In this document: piece after piece, positions 34,319-41,875 of the stretch
Layout: each line of letters starts with the position of its first letter
Position numbering within the stretch: position 1 is the stretch's first letter
From: Bacteroidales bacterium
Lineage (GTDB): Bacteria; Bacteroidota; Bacteroidia; Bacteroidales; VadinHA17
DNA: 64,000 nucleotides
Direction: 5' to 3'
NCBI GenBank assembly: GCA_021371855.1
Contig: JAJFVL010000018.1
Location: 434,001 to 498,000 of the forward strand
Translations under genes and position numbers: made by a program
The notes under the pieces: model-generated
Told to the model about the DNA's origin: nothing
The model's database searches: none
Seen by the model: the letters and a program-made list of their open reading frames with translations, nothing else

Positions 34319-34895
34319 CTGCTGTTCTGATTGGATTACCGACAACAATAAGTTCTCCGAACATTTCACTTGCGTTGTCAAACCGATTGTGTCCGACCTT
34401 AAACCCAGTTTCTGCATTAGTAAAGAGTAATTCAAATCCGTTGATCTGCTTGAATTCCTCAATAGTCATTGACTCCAAAACTTCAGGGAATAGTAAATCC
34501 TCATTACGGCAAAGGCAGACAGTTTGTGCAAAAGATCTTTGAGCATCTGCTTCATTAGAAAAAGCCAGGTAGAGGTTAGGGTTAAGCATTACACCGCGCC
34601 CTAAAACTCCCATATTGGTTTTGAATATTCCTTTTTCGCATTTAGCTTCGAATCCACCTTTTGACCATGTACGTTCCTGCTGTAAATCGATTCCACAATA
34701 ATTAATTCGATGTCGAACAATTTTTTGAATTTTTCCGTATTGATTAAGTAATTCTGGAAATAGTTTCTTTTCAATTCCTTCAATGATTGAAGGAGTCAAA
34801 AACTGTTGGCTAAATGTTTCACTATCTCTTACCGCAGTCCAAGGTTTAATAAAACCAAATGGACCTGAAAATTTCACAACGTAATACATTTGCAT
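34305..34895 (-). CDS. cas5: Cas5-family effector subunit
   Basis: A 196-residue protein with the RAMP-type opening MQMYYVVKFSGPFGFIKPWTA, which matches Cas5 N-termini (first beta strand followed by the aromatic-rich loop and F-x-x-P). Cas5 binds the 5' handle of the crRNA and anchors Cas8. The C-terminal part (ELLFTNAETGFKVGHNRFDN) is short compared with Cas5d, arguing against a crRNA-processing Cas5; a separate Cas6 is encoded upstream. The last 14 bases overlap the cas3 start, so the two are translationally coupled. A dispersed AATCCTGT repeat lies between it and cas6. Confidence 0.8.
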   Translation of the reverse strand: MQMYYVVKFSGPFGFIKPWTAVRDSETFSQQFLTPSIIEGIEKKLFPELLNQYGKIQKIVRHRINYCGIDLQQERTWSKGGFEAKCEKGIFKTNMGVLGRGVMLNPNLYLAFSNEADAQRSFAQTVCLCRNEDLLFPEVLESMTIEEFKQINGFELLFTNAETGFKVGHNRFDNASEMFGELIVVGNPIRTADAIS

Positions 34896-34917
34896 TCTTT
34901 TAATTCACTATAAGGTT

Positions 34918-34952
34918 TTGATCCTGTTAATCCTGTAATCCTGTCAATCCTC
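34918..34952. repeat. Dispersed AATCCTGT repeat between cas5 and cas6
   Basis: Reads TTGATCCTGTTAATCCTGTA followed by further TCCTGTCAATCC words in the 57-base gap between cas6 and cas5. It belongs to the same family as the blocks flanking the GxxExxY gene and two of the spacer-like segments of the array. Confidence 0.75.
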
Positions 34953-35609
34953 CTACATTATCGCTCCCAACCCAATCCCTGTAGAGTTTCCCAGTCCCAC
35001 GTTCCATGCAAACAGTTTTGTCTCCGGTTTACCTTTGATTATCACCGGGCACCAGCTGCATTTGTTCATCGTACCGTCATAGTTGACCATCTTGCTGCCC
35101 GCTCGGCGATAACCCGTTTCAAAACTCACCTCCAGCGTGTCATCTTCAATACCGGCCTCTTTCATCTTTGTCTTTAATGTCTCTTTCAGATATTCCCCGG
35201 CCATTGGATCATCATAAAGAATATGATCTATCTTTTCACCATTCCTTCGTTTTATGAAAATAGGACTTCCTGGATAAAACAAATCCTGCTGCGTAAGATC
35301 AGGATCGTTCACCAGCTGAACTTCACTGACTTCCAGACCGTGAAACATTGACCTGTCGGTCATTACTCCGCTGACAAGACGCTTTGCCACCTCAGGCTCA
35401 TGGGCACTGAAGAAGAACGATGCACCATTATCAAACCGGAGTCCATTTTTTGTTTTCCGACCACCTTGTATACGTGAAAAGGAATATAAAGAGATCTTCC
35501 CGTGATCTCCATTGTTACCAAGCCACTTATAAACGGTTCCTGCAAGCAGATGCTGGTGATCAAATGGTATCGCCTCTTCGGGGACACTTAACAATAAAAC
35601 AATTCTCAT
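34953..35609 (-). CDS. cas6: CRISPR RNA endoribonuclease Cas6
   Basis: A 218-residue RAMP protein. The first strand is MRIVLLLSVP and a His lies at about residue 20 (DHQHLLAG), where Cas6 general-base histidines are often found. The C-terminus carries the glycine-rich loop GLGNSTGIGLGAIM, diagnostic for Cas6. Cas6 cleaves the repeat RNA upstream of the ATTGAAAC handle. It is the first gene of the leftward cas transcript; its own promoter must lie in the 206 bases before it (35610-35815), where I see no clear TAnnTTTG element. Confidence 0.92.
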   Translation of the reverse strand: MRIVLLLSVPEEAIPFDHQHLLAGTVYKWLGNNGDHGKISLYSFSRIQGGRKTKNGLRFDNGASFFFSAHEPEVAKRLVSGVMTDRSMFHGLEVSEVQLVNDPDLTQQDLFYPGSPIFIKRRNGEKIDHILYDDPMAGEYLKETLKTKMKEAGIEDDTLEVSFETGYRRAGSKMVNYDGTMNKCSWCPVIIKGKPETKLFAWNVGLGNSTGIGLGAIM

Positions 35610-35815
35610 ATTTTTATTTTTTAATTCCTACATACAAAAAGACAAAGACAGCTCGAAATCTGCACACTGTAAATCCCATCAAATAAAAATACCGGCTATT
35701 GCAGTTTTTGATCATTAAATTTAACAAGAACACTTATGAAAATCAACATAAAAACAACATAGATATTAACATATTACATTTACTATGTCTGAATAACTGT
35801 CTTATCTTTATTTAC

Positions 35816-36217
35816 TTATGCCATCTCATAATACACCTTCATCTTCACCCTGTGCCATTCACTTGATTCCGGGTTGATTTTTGTTATGCGTCCTTTCACT
35901 TCTATACCCTGATCCATCATGCGGGCCACTACCCTATTCTCCTCACGGGGCAAATACCCGAGTTTGTCGTTTCCCCGATATACTTCAACTGCATAACAGT
36001 CATGCCGGTTTCCAGGCTCACGCTTAAGAACGAGACTATCGTTCACTCTTAACTGATTTTCAATTTCAGCTCCTCTGTAATACTGAAACCCGGCAATATA
36101 CCTGGAGGTTAACCGAACCTCCCGTTTCTCTTCGGCTTTCTTTTCAACATAACTACCTGACAAAAATATCGATGAGCCACCTACCAATAATTGTTTCAGA
36201 AAATCGATCCTGTTCAT
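35816..36217 (-). CDS. HIRAN-domain protein
   Basis: About 133 residues from MNRIDFLKQLL; an in-frame ATG at 36241 would add 8 residues. After a short hydrophobic or Tat-like N-terminus (FLKQLLVGGSSIFLSGSY) comes a HIRAN domain (about 40-130) with the typical IAGFQYYRGAEIENQLRVND, LVLKREPGNRHDCYAVEVY and LGYLPREENRVVARMMD segments. HIRAN domains bind DNA 3' ends or damaged DNA in helicases such as HLTF; standalone versions are common in Bacteroidota. It lies 27 bases after the WYL gene in the same direction and 206 bases before cas6, so it may belong to the defence locus. Confidence 0.82.
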   Translation of the reverse strand: MNRIDFLKQLLVGGSSIFLSGSYVEKKAEEKREVRLTSRYIAGFQYYRGAEIENQLRVNDSLVLKREPGNRHDCYAVEVYRGNDKLGYLPREENRVVARMMDQGIEVKGRITKINPESSEWHRVKMKVYYEMA

Positions 36218-36244
36218 ATCATAAAGAATTTTCAGGATCAAATT

Positions 36245-37180
36245 TCAGTTTCCCGACTCCGGAATTCGCAAAGCCTTATAAAAAAAATTACATTTCTTTA
36301 CTTTTTCTTTCAGATATTCCAGAAATCCTTTATCTCCTACCGGTTTTATATCCTCTGATAATCCCATGACAAAACGTCCGGGACCTTCATATTTTGCAAC
36401 CTTCACTCTCAATATATATTGATTCCCTTCAGTTTTTGAAAGATAACGCTCTGCCAGAGGATATTCTTCTATCAAAAGATTTCTTGCCTTAAGGGTTAAC
36501 ATACATTCCAGCTCTTTATTCAGCTCTCCGGTGTTGCGAAAAACATCAACAGGCTTTGAACGATGCTGATGTTCATATTCCCAGTCCAGCGGCGATTCCG
36601 CCACATCTTCAATCCTGCATATCTTGAACTGCCGGTTCTGCTTCAGTGATACATCAAAAGCCCATACCAGGTTGAAATCGTCTTTAAACCCGAACGGTTC
36701 TACCAACCTGTCTTTTACTGTCTGACTGTTACCCGATGCATAGTTTCTGAGCAAAATCTGTTTCTTCTCCTTCTGTGCTTTCCATAATGCCTGCGTTATT
36801 GCAGGTTTCTCTTTTTTAATGTACGACTCTATGGTTTTATCGTGGTTAAGGAATAAGGTCAGCTTTTGTTTCAGGTGTAATGAACATGGGTTATTTTCAT
36901 CAAGATTATCAATGCTTTTTGAAAGAATGTATCCTTCTTCTTCAGAAAAGTGCAGTACATTCAATAAGACCTGATGGTCCTTGTCGTGATATTCTATCCA
37001 GTATCTGCCATCTCTCTGATGCATATCAAATCCGGTATTAATCAGAGAATTACGGTAACTGTAAAAGGCAGAATCCCTTATCCCCAGAAAAGAGGTGCAT
37101 TCTCCTTTGGTTTTCGGGTAACTGTTTGATAAAAACAGGATCAGACGCAATAATCTTTCGGTTTTAGATTCCGGTAGCAT
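36245..37180 (-). CDS. WYL-domain transcriptional regulator
   Basis: About 311 residues from the ATG at 37180 (MLPESKTERLLRLILFLSNSYPKTK); an upstream in-frame ATG at 37222 is less typical. The N-terminus looks like a winged helix-turn-helix (ERLLRLILFLSNSYPKTKGECTSFLGI), and the WYL domain (about 125-220) follows with KKQILLRNYASGNSQTVKDRLVEPFGFKDDFNLVWAFD. WYL proteins sense ligands, often nucleic acids or nucleotides, and several are encoded with and regulate CRISPR-Cas systems. It is the upstream-most gene of the leftward run that leads into the HIRAN and cas genes. Control of the cas operon is an inference from position. Confidence 0.82.
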   Translation of the reverse strand: MLPESKTERLLRLILFLSNSYPKTKGECTSFLGIRDSAFYSYRNSLINTGFDMHQRDGRYWIEYHDKDHQVLLNVLHFSEEEGYILSKSIDNLDENNPCSLHLKQKLTLFLNHDKTIESYIKKEKPAITQALWKAQKEKKQILLRNYASGNSQTVKDRLVEPFGFKDDFNLVWAFDVSLKQNRQFKICRIEDVAESPLDWEYEHQHRSKPVDVFRNTGELNKELECMLTLKARNLLIEEYPLAERYLSKTEGNQYILRVKVAKYEGPGRFVMGLSEDIKPVGDKGFLEYLKEKVKKCNFFYKALRIPESGN

Positions 37181-37359
37181 TGTTGTCAAACATTGATTCT
37201 TAAAAGTAATAACATAACGCAACTAAAACAATGATAAACCAGCATTTTATTATATGACTATCAGGAATCATGCACATTATTTCATCGATTTTGACTTTGT
37301 CGGGCTCCGGTTCTTCGATTGATCCGATCCCAAGGGGCATACCGGCGGTTATTCACATT

Positions 37360-37716
37360 ATGCGTTCCGGGTATCGGAAGATGCGTTCCGGGTGTCCTAA
37401 GATGCATTCCGGGTGTCCTGAGATACGTTCCGGGTGTCGGGAGATGCGTTCCGGCTTTCGGGAGATGTGTTCCGGGTATCGGGAGATGTGTTCCGGGTAT
37501 CGGAAGATGCGTTCCGGGTATCGGGTGATGTGTTCCGGGTATCGGAAGATGCGTTCCGGGTATCGGGTGATGCATTCCGGGTGTCCTGAGATGCATTCCG
37601 GGTGTCCTGAGATGCGTTCCGGGTGTCGGGAGATGTGTTCCGGGTACCGGAAGATTCGTTTTCTCAGTCCGGAGATTCATTTCCCGAACCAGGAGATTCA
37701 TTTTCCTGACTACTTT
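37360..37716. repeat. 21-bp minisatellite, about 17 copies
   Basis: Tandem copies of a 21-base unit with consensus ATGCGTTCCGGGTATCGGAAG; about 14 are well conserved and three at the right are degenerate. As 21 is a multiple of three, several frames on both strands remain open (for example heptads MRSGYRK rightward and GTHLPIP leftward). Changes fall at first and second codon positions as often as third, so I see no sign of coding constraint. It lies 180 bases upstream of the WYL gene start and is much more GC-rich than its surroundings. Confidence 0.85.
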
Positions 37717-37845
37717 GACATATTTAATTTATTACGTCACTACGGAACATAGAAAATTTATACTTTGTGTTTCTACCAATATTTTGCCTCTACGAGGCTA
37801 TAAGGTAAATTCCAGAAGCATGAAATTGATAGGAAATTTAAAGTT

Positions 37846-37883
37846 ACTTAGCCCCCCACTTGGGGGGTTGGGGGGTAGCCAAT
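37846..37883. repeat. GC-rich palindromic element (CCCCCC...GGGGGG)
   Basis: TTAGCCCCCCACTTGGGGGG followed by TTGGGGGGTAGCC forms alternative hairpins. It resembles, without being identical to, the CCCCCTAAATCCCCC...GGGGG element inside the 192-bp units at the array's trailer end. Confidence 0.6.
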
Positions 37884-37947
37884 TTCAAAGCATCATCTTC
37901 TTTAAACATAAAAAAATACTACTAAACGGATAATTCGTGAAATTAAC

Positions 37948-38098
37948 ATGAGATTCTTCGCTTCACTTCGTTTCGCTCAGAATGACAGGTAATTATGTTT
38001 TTGAGAAGGAGGTGGTTGGAGGCGGGTGCCGCCAACCACCTCCTTCTCCCCACAACCTTCTAAGTAATTGTCATTCTGAGCAAAGCGAAGAATCTCAT
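37948..38098. repeat. Nested inverted-repeat element, ~150 bp
   Basis: The outer arms pair ATGAGATTCTTCGCTT...CTCAGAATGACA (37948 onward) with TGTCATTCTGAG...AGCGAAGAATCTCAT (38065-38098), apart from an insertion in the left arm. Inside, GAGAAGGAGGTGGTTGG (38003-38019) pairs perfectly with CCAACCACCTCCTTCTC (38032-38048) around a 12-base GC-rich loop. No open frame of note is present. The outer arms resemble a dispersed Bacteroidota intergenic repeat. It lies about 110 bases before the peptidase start. Confidence 0.8.
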
Positions 38099-38206
38099 AT
38101 TTTTAGCCGGACACTATTGATAAAAAAAGTATACTTTAGCAGGTTGTTCTAAAACTCACTCAGGTCTGAACAAAAAATGCCTAAACAATTAAAGTCTATC
38201 AACTAC

Positions 38207-40357
38207 ATGAAAAAAACATACACAATACTCTTTATTCTTCTCGTTGCAGTATCACTGAACCTGCCGGCCCAGAACAAACTTTTTACTGCCGACGATTATC
38301 TGAACATGGATCTGCATCCCAAAAGCATTAATAATCTTTCGTGGCGAGGTAATCAGGATGTTTTCACTTTCATTGAGAATAACGCCCTGCTGCAAAGAAA
38401 TGCCGCCAACCCGTCAAAAACAGATACCATCATTAATCTTGCTAACCTGAACAAAAAGCTAAATGATCTTAATCAGAAGGAACTGACGAGCTTCCCCAAT
38501 ATAACCTGGATGGATGACAATAGCTTTTATTTCATCAGCCAGTCCGTGATCTTTAAGTACGACTGCCCTGCTGCTTCACTCGCTAAAGCCAATAAATTTG
38601 ATAAAGACGGGGAAAATATAACCATCGACAGCAAAACGCTGCGCGTCGCATACACTATTAACAATAATCTTTTTGTGGCAATTGACGGGGTGACAATGCA
38701 GGTCACTGACGAAAAGAACAGCAATATTCTCTCCGGGCAGGTACCTTCGAGAAATGAATTCGGAATTGATGCGGGCAGCTATTGGTCTCCCGACGGAAAA
38801 CGTCTGGCTTTTTACAGAATAGATCAAAGTGAGGTGACCGATTATCCACTGGTTAACATATATGACCGTATCGCACAAGCCTCACCAGAGAAATATCCTA
38901 TGGCAGGAATGAAAAGCCAGAAGGTTGAGCTTGGAATTTTTAATCCTGATGTTAACGAGATTGTCTACCTGCAGACCAACGGACCCGAAAACCAGTATCT
39001 CACCTCTGTAACCTGGGATCCTGCATGCAGGTTCATATATACAGGCATACTCAATCGGGACCAGAATCATTTATGGATGAACAAATATGATTCCGGGTCA
39101 GGAAAATTTGTAAAAACCTTGTTTGAAGAGACAAACGACAGATATGTTGAACCCATGCACGGCCTCTCTTTTTTAAAATCAGATTTATCTAAATTTATCT
39201 GGCAGAGCCGCCGTGATGGATGGAACCACCTTTATCTCTATAATACTGAAGGATTGTTACTTAAGCAGATTACCACTGGCCAATGGGAAGTAACTGATCT
39301 TCTTGGCACTGATTTGCATGACAGATCAGTTTATTATGAGTCCACAATGGAAAGTCCTGTCGAAAGACACCTGTACAAGACTGACATTAAAACCGGTAAG
39401 ACCGAAAAGATAACCGGTACCGAAGGAGTACACCATACAATTGCTGCCCCGGGAATGAACTTTTTTATTGATGTCTTCAGTAGTCCTCAGATGAGCCGTG
39501 CTTATTATGTTATAGATCAGAAAGGTACAAAGCTTGCTGTACTGAGTGAAGATGCAAATCCGTACAAGGATTATAAAACAGGTGAAATGTCAATTTTCAC
39601 CATCAAAGCAAATGACGGGGTAACGGATCTTTATTGCCGGCTGATAAAGCCTGTCGATTTTGATCCGGCAAAAAAATATCCGTCATTGGTTTATGTCTAT
39701 GGCGGACCACATGCCCAGATGATAGAAAAATCATGGACAGGAGGTGCAGGGTTCTGGCTGAATATGATGGCACAGCAGGGATATGTGATCTTCACCCTTG
39801 ACAACCGTGGCTCGGCAAACCGTGGATTTGAGTTTGAAAGTGTTATCCACAGGCACGTAGGTGATATAGAGATTGCCGACCAGATGACAGGTGTAAAATA
39901 TCTGAAATCGCTCTCTTATGTCGATACCACACGGATAGGTGTTGATGGATGGAGCTATGGAGGTTTCATGACCGTTTCGCTTATGCTGAGAAACCCGGGT
40001 GTATTTAGAGTTGCCTGTGCCGGAGGCCCGGTAATAGACTGGAAATGGTATGAAGTAATGTATGGCGAACGTTACATGGACACGCCTATGGAAAATCCGG
40101 AAGGATATAAAAAAGCCTCACTGTTGAATTATGCCGGCAATCTTCAGGGAAAATTACTGATCATTCACGGAACCAATGATAACACTGTAGTCTGGCAGAA
40201 CAGTCTTGCTTTTCTTGATGAGTGCATCAGACAGGGTAAGCAGGTAGATTATTTCGTTTATCCGGGTGCCGTGCACAACACTGCCGGCAGGGCCAGAGTA
40301 CACATGTTTAATAAGATAACAGGCTATTTTAATGACTATCTGAAGCAGACAAAATAG
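38207..40357 (+). CDS. S9 family peptidase, dipeptidyl-peptidase IV type
   Basis: 716 residues from MKKTYTILFILLVAVSLNLPAQ, a clear signal peptide; an in-frame ATG at 38177 would place ten polar residues before it and is disfavoured. The N-terminal beta-propeller (DPP IV N-terminal domain, about 40-450) is followed by the alpha/beta-hydrolase domain with the nucleophile in GVDGWSYGGFM, the acid in IIHGTNDNTV and the catalytic His in PGAVHNTAG. These periplasmic enzymes release dipeptides, often Xaa-Pro, from peptide N-termini for amino-acid fermentation. It is transcribed alone; the next gene starts 86 bases on. Confidence 0.92.
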   Translation: MKKTYTILFILLVAVSLNLPAQNKLFTADDYLNMDLHPKSINNLSWRGNQDVFTFIENNALLQRNAANPSKTDTIINLANLNKKLNDLNQKELTSFPNITWMDDNSFYFISQSVIFKYDCPAASLAKANKFDKDGENITIDSKTLRVAYTINNNLFVAIDGVTMQVTDEKNSNILSGQVPSRNEFGIDAGSYWSPDGKRLAFYRIDQSEVTDYPLVNIYDRIAQASPEKYPMAGMKSQKVELGIFNPDVNEIVYLQTNGPENQYLTSVTWDPACRFIYTGILNRDQNHLWMNKYDSGSGKFVKTLFEETNDRYVEPMHGLSFLKSDLSKFIWQSRRDGWNHLYLYNTEGLLLKQITTGQWEVTDLLGTDLHDRSVYYESTMESPVERHLYKTDIKTGKTEKITGTEGVHHTIAAPGMNFFIDVFSSPQMSRAYYVIDQKGTKLAVLSEDANPYKDYKTGEMSIFTIKANDGVTDLYCRLIKPVDFDPAKKYPSLVYVYGGPHAQMIEKSWTGGAGFWLNMMAQQGYVIFTLDNRGSANRGFEFESVIHRHVGDIEIADQMTGVKYLKSLSYVDTTRIGVDGWSYGGFMTVSLMLRNPGVFRVACAGGPVIDWKWYEVMYGERYMDTPMENPEGYKKASLLNYAGNLQGKLLIIHGTNDNTVVWQNSLAFLDECIRQGKQVDYFVYPGAVHNTAGRARVHMFNKITGYFNDYLKQTK

Positions 40358-40443
40358 ATTCAATATTTTATAAATAAATTGCATTTACCGGGAACAAATA
40401 TGCCATATTAATTGTTAATTTATTAATAATTAATATCAGGCTT

Positions 40444-41544
40444 ATGATAACAACATCCATTTTCCCGGGAAGATATGTTCAGGGCGCAGGAGCTGCACAA
40501 AAGCTGGGCATCGAAATGGTCAGGTTTGGCAAAAAGGGTTACATGATATGTGATCCGTTTGTATATGATAATATCCTCCCCGGCTTTCGTATAAAGATGG
40601 AAGAGGGTGTGAATGTTACAGTAGAGAAATTTGAGGGAGAGTGTTCCGATGAGGAGATCTCAAGACTTACGAAAGCAGCAACAGACGCCGGTTGTGAGTT
40701 TATTGCCGGCATAGGAGGCGGCAAAACTCTTGATACCGCTAAAGCTGTGGCCCATTCAGTTGGGAAACCTGTTATCATCGTTCCGACGCTTGCCTCAACC
40801 GATGCACCCTGCAGCGCTTTGTCAGTGATATATACACCAAAGGGTGAGTTTAAACGGTACCTGTTCCTACCGAAAAATCCTGATCTGGTGCTTGTCGACA
40901 CCGAAATTATTGCACAAGCTCCGGCCCGCTTTCTCAGGTGCGGTATAGGTGATGCTCTTGCCACCTGGTTTGAGGCAGACTCCTGCCACCGTACTGTATC
41001 TGCTAACATGACCGGAAATCCCGGATCAATGACAGCTCTGGCCCTGGCACGTCTGTGTTATGATACTTTATTTGAATATGGTGAGGCTGCCATGGTGTCA
41101 GCTGAAGCTCATGTTGTTACTCCTGCGCTTGAACATATTGTTGAAGCTAACATCCTTCTCAGCGGACTGGGTTTTGAGAGTGGAGGGCTTGCTGCCTGTC
41201 ACGCTATACACAACGGGCTCACAGTTCTTAAAGAGACCCATCATCTTTTCCACGGAGAAAAGGTGGCTTTCGGTGTGCTGGCTACTCTGTTTCTTACAGA
41301 CCGCCCTGCCGATATTATTGATGATGTTTATACCTTATGTATGGCTGTCGGCCTGCCTGTCACGTTTGAAGAAATGGGAATGAAAGATCCATCAGATGAA
41401 GATCTTATGCGTGTAGGTGAAGCCTCTTGTGCCGAAGGTGAAACAATACACAATGAAGCTGGTGAAATAACTCCCGGAGCGGTGGTTGCAGCGTTACGTG
41501 CTGCTGACGGAGAAGGACGACGAAGAAAAAGTCTGAAAAATTAA
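40444..41544 (+). CDS. gldA: Glycerol dehydrogenase-like NAD-dependent alcohol dehydrogenase
   Basis: A 366-residue protein of the iron/zinc-containing alcohol dehydrogenase superfamily. The NAD-binding GIGGGKTLDTAKAVA loop (about 95), SDAPCSALSVIY-type TDAPCSALSV segment, metal-binding Asp in CGIGDALATWFEAD and His residues in CHAIHNGL and HLFHGEKVAFG are all in the order of GldA. It oxidises glycerol to dihydroxyacetone, although related enzymes act on other polyols. The stop codon abuts exactly the stop of a convergent pseudogene; a second, decayed copy of this arrangement lies at 43045-43106. Confidence 0.9.
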   Translation: MITTSIFPGRYVQGAGAAQKLGIEMVRFGKKGYMICDPFVYDNILPGFRIKMEEGVNVTVEKFEGECSDEEISRLTKAATDAGCEFIAGIGGGKTLDTAKAVAHSVGKPVIIVPTLASTDAPCSALSVIYTPKGEFKRYLFLPKNPDLVLVDTEIIAQAPARFLRCGIGDALATWFEADSCHRTVSANMTGNPGSMTALALARLCYDTLFEYGEAAMVSAEAHVVTPALEHIVEANILLSGLGFESGGLAACHAIHNGLTVLKETHHLFHGEKVAFGVLATLFLTDRPADIIDDVYTLCMAVGLPVTFEEMGMKDPSDEDLMRVGEASCAEGETIHNEAGEITPGAVVAALRAADGEGRRRKSLKN

Positions 41545-41820
41545 TCAGAAGTCCAGATGTATCTCGCTGACTGACTTTATTGCTCTGTTGGAAAAGAAAT
41601 TGCTTGCCGGAAATATTCTGACCAGCATACCATTCTCTTCTGGTTTGGTTCTGGTCAGAAGGAATTTCTGCTTATCGTTGCGGTAAATAGTTCGAAAAAA
41701 GTTACAACACCTCTGTAGCCATCGGCACCTGCAAAACACATTATTTCATTGATTTTTACTCCACTTTGGGATGGGGCAAATAAGTTGATTTCCAAGCGAT
41801 CGGAGATTTTATATTCATAA
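41545..41820 (-). pseudogene. Frameshifted remnant of a paralogue of the 43106-44167 lipoprotein gene
   Basis: The last ~45 codons (YRNDKQKFLLTRTKPEENG...RAIKSVSEIHLDF) closely match the C-terminus of the intact gene at 43106-44167 (NRNDQQEFLLVRTKPDEDG...RAIKSVSEIHLGF). Upstream, around 41690-41700, the similarity jumps to another frame reading MCFAGADGYRGVVTFFELF, equal to MCFVGIDGYRCAVSYSEIF in the intact gene. No start or N-terminal two-thirds is present. It is therefore a truncated, frameshifted copy. Its stop abuts that of gldA, as the intact gene's stop abuts a gldA remnant. Confidence 0.88.
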
Positions 41821-41875
41821 CTGCTGATAGTCAAAATTTATTATATTAGTGGAAATTAAAACTAAAGATATTATT

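Noticed and set aside
34319..34462. Longer N-terminus of Cas3 extending into cas5
   Set aside because: The extension is the cas5 coding region read in another frame; the ATG at 34318 gives the standard HD-domain start and a short coupling overlap.
37270..37752. Heptad-repeat proteins on both strands over the 21-bp minisatellite
   Set aside because: Substitution pattern shows no codon-position bias and both strands are open only because the unit is 21 bases.
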